NCBI GenBank assembly: GCA_937927675.1
Contig: CALBSG010000042.1
Coordinates: 1 to 47,668, forward strand
Source of the DNA: an uncultured Paracoccaceae bacterium
GTDB taxonomy: Bacteria; Pseudomonadota; Alphaproteobacteria; Rhodobacterales; Rhodobacteraceae
DNA: 47,668 nt
Direction: 5' to 3'
Shown here: piece by piece, positions 41,498 through 47,668 of the stretch
How the letters are laid out: the number at the start of each line of letters is the position of its first letter
How positions within the stretch are numbered: the first letter of the stretch is position 1
Translations under genes and position numbers: made by a program
Notes under the pieces: model-generated
Told to the model about the DNA's origin: nothing
Databases searched by the model: none
Seen by the model: only the letters and a program-made list of their open reading frames with translations

Positions 41498-41766
41498 GGC
41501 TTACCCCCCGGTCCCGGCTCTTTTTTCGCTGCGACGTGTTTGCCCCGTAGGGGATGCGGCGTCAATCCTCACGCAACATCATGTTTTCGCATTGCCGCAT
41601 GAGGGAAACTTTCTGTCTCGTCTGCACGGCCTTGCGCGACCCGATGCCGCCCATTCGCGCCATTGCCTCTTGCATTTGGCCGTTCTTCCGGGTCAGGTGG
41701 GAAAAACGTTCCCAAGGTCATGGTCCGCACCCGGCCCGTGGCCTTGTCATTTATGTGAAAAGGCCC

Positions 41767-42237
41767 ATGGAAAAGATCCCGATGACTCGCGCGGGTTTCG
41801 TCGCGCTGGATGAAGAACTGAAAGAGCTGAAGACGGTAGAACGCCCCGCCATCATCCGTGCCATTTCTGAGGCGCGTGAGCATGGCGATCTGTCGGAAAA
41901 TGCCGAATACCATTCCGCGCGCGAAAAGCAGAGCTTCATCGAAGGCCGTATCAAAGAGCTTGAGGGCCTGCTGTCACTGGCCGAAGTGATTGACCCGACG
42001 AAACTGTCTGGTGCGATCAAGTTCGGTGCGACGGTCACCATCGTTGACGAAGATAGCGACGAGGAAAAGACCTATCAGATCGTCGGTGAAACCGAGGCCG
42101 ACATCGAGGCGGGCAAGCTGAACATCCGGTCCCCGATCGCGCGCGCGCTGATCGGCAAGGACGCGGGCGATTCGGTAGAAGTGAAGACGCCGGGTGGCCA
42201 GCGCAGCTACGAAATCCTGTCGATCCGCTTTATCTAA
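41767..42237 (+). CDS. greA: Transcription elongation factor GreA
   Basis: 156 residues. Stimulates cleavage of backtracked RNA by RNA polymerase. The N-terminal coiled coil (MEKIPMTRAGFVALDEELKE, with tip residues in EAREHGDLSENAEYH) and the C-terminal FKBP-like domain (FGATVTIVDEDSDEEKTYQI, SPIARALIGKDAGDSVEV) are complete. AAAGG precedes ATG. A membrane-protein gene follows after 14 bases. Confidence 0.96.
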   Translation: MEKIPMTRAGFVALDEELKELKTVERPAIIRAISEAREHGDLSENAEYHSAREKQSFIEGRIKELEGLLSLAEVIDPTKLSGAIKFGATVTIVDEDSDEEKTYQIVGETEADIEAGKLNIRSPIARALIGKDAGDSVEVKTPGGQRSYEILSIRFI

Positions 42238-42251
42238 GCCAAGGCTGTTCC

Positions 42252-43295
42252 ATGTCTGACAAGGCTGCCCAAGACCCCCGCGATCATGACGCGCGACCCG
42301 AGTCGCGCCCCGTGGATCTTGGGCTTTATGCCGCGCGCGGCGTTGACGGGCGGATGACCTCGACCGAATGGGTCGCGGTGGCGCTTTGTGCAGTGTGGTT
42401 CATTGCCGTAGCGACCTATGTCTGGCGCGCCCCGCCCGAGGCCGCGCCGTTGGGGCTGGTGCTGACGCTGCTGGTGGTATTCCTGCCCTTGGCGCTGATC
42501 TGGGCCGCGGCTGTTACGCTGCGTTCGGTGCAATCGCTGCGGATCGAGGCGGCCCGGCTGCAAGCCAGCGTGGATGCGATGCGGGCGGCCTATGTCTCGG
42601 GCCAGCAGGGGGGCATCAAGCCCTCGGTCGAAAAGAAGCTGAACGAAATCGCGCAGGCGGCCAAGCAGACCGAAACCACCTTGGCGACCTTTACCTCGCG
42701 TCGCGATGGGTCGCTGGTGGTGCCTTCGGCGGACCGCAAGGCCGTGATGGCCGCGCCGCAGCCCGACCCGGCGGCCGAACAGCCCGGCCTTGCGCTGGGC
42801 ACCCCGGCCGAGGCGCTGCAGATGCCTTTGGCGACGGCGGATTTCATCCGCGCCTTGCAGTTCCCTGAAAGCCCCGATGACAAGGCAGGCTTCCGGGCGC
42901 TGCGCGCGGCGCTTGATGATCGCAACGTGGCAAAACTGATCCGTGCGGCGCAGGATGTGCTGACGCTGTTGGCGCAAGAGGGCATCTTTATGGATGACCT
43001 GAAGCCCGACCGCGCCCGGCCCGAATTGTGGCGGCGTTTTGCACAAGGTGAACGCGGCCGCGGCATTGCGGCCTTGGGTGGCGTGCGTGATCGCGCCTCT
43101 TTGGCGCTGACCGCCGGGCGCATGCGCGAGGACGCGATCTTCAAGGATGCCGCCCACCATTTCCTGCGCAGCTTTGACAGAATTTTTCAGGAGTTCGAAA
43201 AGGCCGCCTCTGACAGCGAGTTGAGCGATCTGGCCGAAACCCGCACCGTCAGGGCCTTTATGCTGCTGGGCCGAGTGACGGGAATTTTTGACTGA
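42252..43295 (+). CDS. Conserved membrane protein of unknown function
   Basis: 347 residues. Two transmembrane helices near the N-terminus (about 39-58, VAVALCAVWFIAVATYVW; about 66-90, LGLVLTLLVVFLPLALIWAA) are followed by a helical, partly coiled-coil segment (93-145), a Pro/Ala-rich stretch, and a soluble C-terminal domain (about 195-347, ending RTVRAFMLLGRVTGIFD). No motif is recognised; it appears to be a Rhodobacterales protein without known function. It lies close behind greA and meets the GNAT gene tail to tail with 2 bases between stops. Confidence 0.75.
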   Translation: MSDKAAQDPRDHDARPESRPVDLGLYAARGVDGRMTSTEWVAVALCAVWFIAVATYVWRAPPEAAPLGLVLTLLVVFLPLALIWAAAVTLRSVQSLRIEAARLQASVDAMRAAYVSGQQGGIKPSVEKKLNEIAQAAKQTETTLATFTSRRDGSLVVPSADRKAVMAAPQPDPAAEQPGLALGTPAEALQMPLATADFIRALQFPESPDDKAGFRALRAALDDRNVAKLIRAAQDVLTLLAQEGIFMDDLKPDRARPELWRRFAQGERGRGIAALGGVRDRASLALTAGRMREDAIFKDAAHHFLRSFDRIFQEFEKAASDSELSDLAETRTVRAFMLLGRVTGIFD

Positions 43296-43297
43296 AC

Positions 43298-43882
43298 TCA
43301 GACGGGCTTGACCATGGTCACCGCCGCGTCAAAGCCGAAGGCATGGCGCAAAAGGCCCAAGTGGTCGGTCTTGATCGCCAGATAACCCAGCCGTTCATAA
43401 AGCGCCTTCGCGCGCCAGTTGCTGTCAACCACATCCAGCCGCACATAGGCATAGCCGCGAGACTGCGCTTCGGCTTCGATGGCAGTCATCAGCGCGCTGC
43501 CAATGCCAAGGCCACGGGCGGCTGGTGCCACGCAAATCCCGTCCAGCAAGAAGCGATCATTGTCGACTTCGCGTGACAAAAGCGCCAGCAGGGGCAGGCG
43601 CCATAACAGCCCGCTCCAGCCATAGATTGCGCGCAGATCACCGGTTGTCCCACCGGCAAAACTGCCTGCTGGCGTCTTGAACCCGGCAAGCCCCAAAAGC
43701 TGCCCTTCTGCGTCCAACGCCACCAAGGCATGGTCGGCGCGGATCACGCGCTGCAAAAACCGCAGCGCCCGCTGGTTTGGTCCCATGACCCGGCCCAGCT
43801 TGCCGCCAAAGGCCTGCCAATAAAGCGCCGCCGCATCGGGGCGCAGGTGTTCGGGCAGGCCGTGCCGGACCGTTACGCGCAT
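43298..43882 (-). CDS. GNAT-family N-acetyltransferase
   Basis: 194 residues. The acetyl-CoA binding motif A is in ICVAPAARGLGIGSALMTAI and motif B in YVRLDVVDSNWRAKALYERL followed by GYLAIKTDHLG. Substrate is not predictable. Its ATG lies inside the 3' end of the upstream gene (10-base overlap), so it is the last gene of the mobA operon. Confidence 0.88.
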   Translation of the reverse strand: MRVTVRHGLPEHLRPDAAALYWQAFGGKLGRVMGPNQRALRFLQRVIRADHALVALDAEGQLLGLAGFKTPAGSFAGGTTGDLRAIYGWSGLLWRLPLLALLSREVDNDRFLLDGICVAPAARGLGIGSALMTAIEAEAQSRGYAYVRLDVVDSNWRAKALYERLGYLAIKTDHLGLLRHAFGFDAAVTMVKPV

Positions 43883-44727
43883 CGCAACTCGCCATTCAGC
43901 TGCGCCTCATGTCCCGCGCCAAGGATCCAGCCTTCTTCTGTCGTCACAGGGCTGGTGGGCGTGTCGAACAGCGGGGCGAGCGTATCTTGTTGTGACAAGG
44001 TCCATAGCGCGCGTGCCAAAAGCCTCACCTGTGCCTCATCCTTGATGGGACCTGTGTCGGCCCGGACGGCGGGCGCCAGAAGCGAGGGGTAAACCTCGGC
44101 CAAGACAACGCGGGCATCAGGCGGATCAAACGGCCAGACCGCCACGCCGGGCATGTGCGACAGCCGGTCAATCATGGGTTGGCCGACTAGACCCTGTCCC
44201 CCCGCCGCGCCGGTGGTGAAAAGCTTCCAGACGGGTTGCGCGCGGGGAACAAGGGTTTCGACCTGCCGCCGTTCCGAAAGGCCAAGAGCGGGGTAATCCA
44301 CGGCTTTGCGCTCTGGCAAATGCGGTAGCGTCAGCGAACGGGGGCGGCCCCAAAAGGGACCATGCCCGAAGGTGGCGTTGATCTGGTTGGCCACCTCAAA
44401 GCGGGTGTTGCGGTTGTCCGGACCATCGTGCAGTTCCGCAGCCAGCCAGCGCCAGACCGCGCGGGCCTGCGGCGTGCCGGTCAGTCGGGCGGCAAAGCCG
44501 GTGGGATACCCCATCGGGAAATCAAAGCCGATCAAGAGCCGCCCTTTGGGTTCCAAAATCGCTTGGGTCAGCGCGGTTTCGGCTGCGGTCCTTGTGCGGA
44601 AATAGCTGGTTTCGACCCCAGCTGCATCGGCGCTGCCGATCCAGATCGCATCCGCACTGGGCCGCGCAGGCGATGGCGCGCAGGCGGCGGACCAATCGGC
44701 CACGATCACCCTGTCAAAACGGCTCAT
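43873..44727 (-). CDS. Conserved protein linked to mobA (possibly DUF429-like)
   Basis: 284 residues. The opening FDRVIVADWSAACAPSPARP and LLIGFDFPMGYPTGFAARLT recall the beginning and second strand of RNase H-like DUF429 proteins, with acidic residues at matching places (Asp12, and Asp in IGFDFP), but I cannot confirm the assignment. It is coupled to mobA by an ATGA overlap, and homologues in this order are often annotated as molybdopterin guanine dinucleotide-associated purely from position. Function unknown; nucleic-acid or nucleotide hydrolysis is conceivable. Confidence 0.65.
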   Translation of the reverse strand: MSRFDRVIVADWSAACAPSPARPSADAIWIGSADAAGVETSYFRTRTAAETALTQAILEPKGRLLIGFDFPMGYPTGFAARLTGTPQARAVWRWLAAELHDGPDNRNTRFEVANQINATFGHGPFWGRPRSLTLPHLPERKAVDYPALGLSERRQVETLVPRAQPVWKLFTTGAAGGQGLVGQPMIDRLSHMPGVAVWPFDPPDARVVLAEVYPSLLAPAVRADTGPIKDEAQVRLLARALWTLSQQDTLAPLFDTPTSPVTTEEGWILGAGHEAQLNGELRCA

Positions 44728-45317
44728 ACCGGGTGACCTGACAGCGCTGCCTCTGCACGTGCAAGATCTGCGGGGGTGTTCAGATTGTCAAAGGCCAGCG
44801 CATCGGGAAAGGCGGCTTCGACCGCACCATGTGCGCGGGCGAAATCCATCACCTTGGGGTTCACGCCCGATGCAAGGAAATCTGATAGGGCTTCCGCCAA
44901 AGCCACTGGCCAAAGGCCAAAAGTGGGATGCGCCCGTCCGCCGGCTTGGGCGATAGCCAGCCCCTTGGTTGCGTTTTCGGCCGCAAGGCAAAGGCGTGGG
45001 CAAAGATCGCCTGGCAGAAATGGCGCATCGACGGGGGCGCTTAACACCGCTGTCGCGCCCAGAGGTTTGGCCCAAATCAGCGCCGCCAGCACCCCCGCAA
45101 GCGGCCCTGCGCCCTGCACATCGGCCAGCACGGGCAGGCCTAGGGAAAAGCGCGCCGCATCGCCATTGGCCGAGATCGCCAGACGCTCCACCTGCGGTTC
45201 CAGCCGGTCGGCGACATGGGCCACCAAGGGCCGCCCGGCAAGGCGGACGAATGCCTTGTCCACGCCCCCCATCCGCCGCCCCTGACCGCCAGCCAGAATG
45301 ACCCCGAAGATCCGCAT
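44724..45317 (-). CDS. mobA: Molybdenum cofactor guanylyltransferase
   Basis: 197 residues. Transfers GMP from GTP to molybdopterin to form the MGD cofactor of DMSO reductase-family enzymes. The nucleotide-binding LAGGQGRRMGGVDKAF is at 8-23; LSAPVDAPFLPGDL contains the metal-binding Asp. AAAGGGG before ATG at 45317 fixes the start. The stop overlaps the next gene's start as ATGA. No molybdoenzyme gene is in the window. Confidence 0.93.
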   Translation of the reverse strand: MRIFGVILAGGQGRRMGGVDKAFVRLAGRPLVAHVADRLEPQVERLAISANGDAARFSLGLPVLADVQGAGPLAGVLAALIWAKPLGATAVLSAPVDAPFLPGDLCPRLCLAAENATKGLAIAQAGGRAHPTFGLWPVALAEALSDFLASGVNPKVMDFARAHGAVEAAFPDALAFDNLNTPADLARAEAALSGHPV

Positions 45318-45387
45318 CGCGCCCCTTTCGCTTGGCTTCAGAAAGCCGTAAGCCCTGAACCCTGATCCGACAAGCGGCTTTCCTCCC

Positions 45388-46086
45388 ATGCCCAATTCCC
45401 GCAAGGCCTTTCTCAAAGGCGCGGCCCATGCGCTGCCCTTCTTCGTCGTCATCGTGCCTTTCGCGATGCTCTTTGGCGTTCTGTCATCCGAGGCAGGGCT
45501 TGGCCCATGGGAGACGCAGGTTTTCTCTATCGCCGTCTTTGCAGGGGCCAGCCAATTGGCCGCGCTGCAACTGATGCAGGATCAGGCCCCCTTGCTGGTG
45601 ATCCTTGCCACCGGCATCGCGGTGAACCTGCGGATGATGATGTATTCCGTGGCTTTGACCCCGCATCTGGGGGCTGCGCCCTTGGGTATCCGCGCCACGA
45701 TCGCCTATTTTCTGGTGGATCAAAGCTTTGCCCTGTCGCTGGCCGAGTTTGACAAACGGGCTGAGCTGACCTTGGCCGAAAAGATCGCCTATTTCTTTGG
45801 CACCATCGCGCCGATCACCGCGATCTGGAACATCGCCACGGCCGTCGGGGTGCAGATGGGCCGGGCCGTTCCAGAAAGCTGGGGCTTGGATTTTGCCATG
45901 CCGATCACCTTTATTGGCATGACGGCGGCGATGTTGCGCACGGTGCCGCATGGCGTGGCCATGGCGGTTTCCGTGGGGGTGACGCTGCTTCTGTGGGCGA
46001 TGCCCTATGGCACGGGCCTTTTGGTGGGGGCAGCGGCAGGGATGGCGGCCGGGGCCATTGCCGAAGCCTGGGGAGAAAAATCATGA
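45388..46086 (+). CDS. azlC: AzlC-family branched-chain amino acid exporter, large subunit
   Basis: 232 residues with about six to seven membrane segments. LPFFVVIVPFAMLFGVLSSE and FAGASQLAALQLM are typical AzlC sequences. AzlC with AzlD exports branched-chain amino acids or their analogues. The stop overlaps azlD as ATGA. Divergent from mobA with a 70-base gap; no clear ribosome site precedes ATG. Confidence 0.92.
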   Translation: MPNSRKAFLKGAAHALPFFVVIVPFAMLFGVLSSEAGLGPWETQVFSIAVFAGASQLAALQLMQDQAPLLVILATGIAVNLRMMMYSVALTPHLGAAPLGIRATIAYFLVDQSFALSLAEFDKRAELTLAEKIAYFFGTIAPITAIWNIATAVGVQMGRAVPESWGLDFAMPITFIGMTAAMLRTVPHGVAMAVSVGVTLLLWAMPYGTGLLVGAAAGMAAGAIAEAWGEKS

Positions 46087-46415
46087 TCGACCGCACGACC
46101 TTTTGGACCGTGGTTGTTGTCTTGGGGGCGGCCACCTATCTGATCCGCTTTTCGTTTCTGGGGATCCTTGGCAACCGCCCGCTGCCATTGTGGCTGGTGC
46201 GGGCGCTGCGCTATACGGCGGTGGCTGTGCTGCCTGCGCTGGTGGCACCTGCCGTGCTATGGCCGCCTGCCACCGGAGGCGAACCTGATCCGGTGCGGCT
46301 GGCGACGGTCGCCGTGACGGTGTTGGCAGGGATTTTCAGCCGCAACATGATTGCGGCCATCACTGCGGGCGGGCTGACGTTTTACCTCGCGCCGCAGATT
46401 CTTAGTGGTCTGTGA
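46083..46415 (+). CDS. azlD: AzlD-family small subunit of the branched-chain amino acid exporter
   Basis: 110 residues, four membrane segments. TYLIRFSFLGILGNRPLP and LRYTAVAVLPALVAPAVLW are the AzlD hallmarks. It forms a pair with AzlC in the inner membrane; the ATGA overlap with azlC implies coupled synthesis in fixed ratio. Its 3' end overlaps the convergent lipoprotein gene by 14 bases. Confidence 0.92.
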   Translation: MIDRTTFWTVVVVLGAATYLIRFSFLGILGNRPLPLWLVRALRYTAVAVLPALVAPAVLWPPATGGEPDPVRLATVAVTVLAGIFSRNMIAAITAGGLTFYLAPQILSGL

Positions 46416-47055
46416 TCTTGATCGTTGGCGCCACTTTCACCGGATCAATCAGCAAGACGCCGTGATTGTCATCGGCATCATCGTCTGTGATGGTCCGGGT
46501 GGTGACCCCCGGCAACTTGCCAAAGGTGGCGGACAGTTTGTTCGGGAACATCGACGACCCGATGCTTTCAAAGCCCGGCACATCTGACAGGATGCCCGAA
46601 ATCGAATTGGCGCAGAAGGATTTCGCCACGGCGCCGCGCGCAATGGCCCGCGCCTTGACCAGTTCGGCCACCTGAGGCGAGACGATCACCGTCTGTTCGA
46701 TCACGCGATAGGTCTCGCGGGCGTGATAGTCGATGTAAAAGGCCACCATGCGATCCGACATGCCATAATGCAGGTCGTTCCGTTCCGGCAGGCGGGGGTG
46801 GTAAAAACTGCCCGCCGGGTCAAACAGCACCCGCTCCGAGGCGTTGATGAGCAGCCCCGAATGGGCACCTGCACCGGTCTTGTTGTTGACGACGGTGAAC
46901 AGGGTAATCGCCGAAGGGCCCTCATGCACATAGCGCGCGCTTTGCACGGCGGCATCGGGGGCGAAGGGGGCCGAGGCCGGCCCGCCGCCGCACGCCGTCA
47001 AAACCACCAGCGCCAAACTGGCAAAAACGTTGCGAACAAGCGATTTGCGCAGCAT
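46402..47055 (-). CDS. Putative lipoprotein of unknown function
   Basis: 217 residues. The signal sequence ends in lipobox LTAC (Cys near residue 22) followed by GGG, so it is lipid-anchored; the non-Asp residue at +2 favours the outer membrane by E. coli rules. The mature part has ITLFTVVNNKTGAGAHSGLL, FDPAGSFYHPRLPERNDLHY and YRVIEQTVIVSPQVAELVKA. NDLHYGM, YIDYHA and C-A-N-S-I-S-G recall DUF4105/peptidase-like lipoproteins but I cannot assign a family. ATG at 47055 was chosen since it starts the signal peptide. Convergent with azlD. Confidence 0.75.
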   Translation of the reverse strand: MLRKSLVRNVFASLALVVLTACGGGPASAPFAPDAAVQSARYVHEGPSAITLFTVVNNKTGAGAHSGLLINASERVLFDPAGSFYHPRLPERNDLHYGMSDRMVAFYIDYHARETYRVIEQTVIVSPQVAELVKARAIARGAVAKSFCANSISGILSDVPGFESIGSSMFPNKLSATFGKLPGVTTRTITDDDADDNHGVLLIDPVKVAPTIKITDH

Positions 47056-47095
47056 GGACTGGATCCGTTGGTGACTGGTTACGAGAAGAAAAAGA

Positions 47096-47230
47096 TCAGG
47101 CGTTTGCAAGCGCCATGATGATCAGGACGCAGATCGAAATCACAGCGCCCCAAGTGCTCAGCTTGATAAAGCCTTCAAAGGTCTTTTCCTGGGCGCGGAT
47201 ATCCATCGAGCCTTGCTTGTGTTCGGCCAT
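47096..47230 (-). CDS. aa3-type cytochrome c oxidase subunit IV
   Basis: 44 residues from ATG at 47230. A short polar N-terminus (MAEHKQGSMDIRAQEKTFEG) is followed by one transmembrane helix (LSTWGAVISICVLIIMALA). This matches the bacterial aa3 oxidase subunit IV family (PF07835), a single-helix accessory subunit in Paracoccus and Rhodobacter whose loss has little effect. AAGGAA lies upstream at fitting distance. The genes for the main subunits are not in the window. Confidence 0.92.
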   Translation of the reverse strand: MAEHKQGSMDIRAQEKTFEGFIKLSTWGAVISICVLIIMALANA

Positions 47231-47355
47231 GTCGCAGTTCCTTCCTGTCGCGTTTCCATCGCCTTTAGCCGATTCACGCGGCGCTGTCACGGGGGGAGAG
47301 GCGACAGCACCGCATCCTGATGACAGGGGTTGCGATGGTGCCGCGCTTGCGGCCT

Positions 47356-47668
47356 TCAGCCCTCGATTGCGGTGATCATATCCACGCGGGTGGCATGGCG
47401 CCCGCCTTCGAATTGCGCGGCGAGAAACTCTGTCACGATCTCCAGTGCCAGACCTTCGCCCACCACGCGTGCGCCGATGGACAGCATGTTGGCGTCATTG
47501 TGTTGGCGCAGCATCTTGGCCGAGAAGGTATCGCTGCACACGCCGCAACGGATGCCCTTGACCTTGTTGGCGGCCAGCATGATGCCTTGTGCCATGGCCA
47601 TCAAGGGGTCGGCCATGTGCGTGCCAATCCAAGTGCCCATGCCAAAGGCCCCGAGCATCATGGAAAAA
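47356..47668 (-). CDS. rpiB: RpiB/LacAB-family sugar-phosphate isomerase, 3' part with anomalous 5' sequence
   Basis: The C-terminal ~80 residues match ribose-5-phosphate isomerase B: QGIMLAANKVKGIRCGVCSD, RQHNDANMLSIGARVVGEGL and FEGGRHATRVD. In the family this is preceded by the active-site loop CGTG-x-G with the catalytic Cys. Here the preceding codons read GMGTWIGTHMADPLMAMA, which shows no such cysteine or loop and looks unrelated. The frame stays open to the window edge, so the gene is truncated there. The oddity might be a rearrangement, a frameshift outside view or an assembly error. Confidence 0.7.
   Translation of the reverse strand, partial: FSMMLGAFGMGTWIGTHMADPLMAMAQGIMLAANKVKGIRCGVCSDTFSAKMLRQHNDANMLSIGARVVGEGLALEIVTEFLAAQFEGGRHATRVDMITAIEG

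Noticed and set aside
41498..41766. Possible extra gene or RNA between etfD and greA
   Set aside because: Only a short inverted repeat (GGGAA...TTCCC, near 41698-41712) and promoter-like sequence are visible; the open frame in it is just the upstream extension of greA.
1..47668. Prophage, insertion sequence, CRISPR array, tRNA or rRNA
   Set aside because: No transposase, integrase, phage structural set, spaced repeats or RNA-gene signatures were found on either strand.

Overview
The window is chromosomal DNA of an alphaproteobacterium, very probably a member of the Rhodobacteraceae (Rhodobacterales). It is GC-rich and densely coded on both strands, with many ATGA, GTGA and TGATG start/stop overlaps. 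Supporting markers are a 44-residue aa3-type cytochrome oxidase subunit IV, an adenylate kinase with a Cys/His metal-binding lid of the Paracoccus type, a DUF2927 lipoprotein and a possible Rhodobacterales-type interspersed element ahead of tadA. The genus cannot be fixed from the sequence. No rRNA, tRNA, CRISPR array, transposase or prophage was seen, so this looks like core chromosome.

Layout. 1-5.1 kb: the 5' end of a small exported protein, a beta-helix (pectate-lyase-like) protein, a PNPOx-fold protein and a SulP anion transporter. 5.1-15 kb: acs and adk, an MHS-type MFS transporter with a large periplasmic insert, a small membrane protein, a stand-alone receiver protein, nhaA, a long-chain acyl-CoA synthetase and a periplasmic protein. 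15-17.4 kb (minus): a fructokinase-like gene coupled to dtd, and a long-form purC; a LacI-type operator lies between purC and the kinase. 17.4-23 kb (minus): a cluster encoding a 27-residue membrane peptide, an XpaC-like protein, a TelA-like protein, a DUF2927 lipoprotein, an SPFH-GYF protein and a zinc-ribbon membrane protein. 23-29.6 kb: rluB, tadA, then an aromatic amino acid operon (phhA, phhB, aminotransferase, EamA exporter) divergent from an Lrp-type regulator and a proline-racemase-family gene. 29.6-34 kb: hemE and hemC (divergent), an FAD-linked oxidase and a TesA-like esterase. 34-39.7 kb: a YbbA/YbbP-type ABC system, ispE and a TPR protein. 39.8-47.7 kb: ETF:ubiquinone oxidoreductase, greA, a membrane protein, a GNAT/unknown/mobA operon, azlCD, a lipoprotein, the oxidase subunit IV and a truncated rpiB-like gene with an anomalous 5' part.

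How the genes work together. PhhA hydroxylates phenylalanine, PhhB regenerates its pterin and the aminotransferase probably takes tyrosine further; the divergent Lrp-type gene, with four AAATCT/AGATTT motifs in the shared promoter, is the likely regulator. AMP formed by Acs is recycled by the adjacent Adk. The 17.4-23 kb cluster combines protein families (SPFH, TelA, XpaC, zinc ribbon) that recur together in bacterial envelope-stress and anion-resistance loci. With the lipoprotein and the tiny membrane peptide it is the best candidate in the window for a poorly described system.
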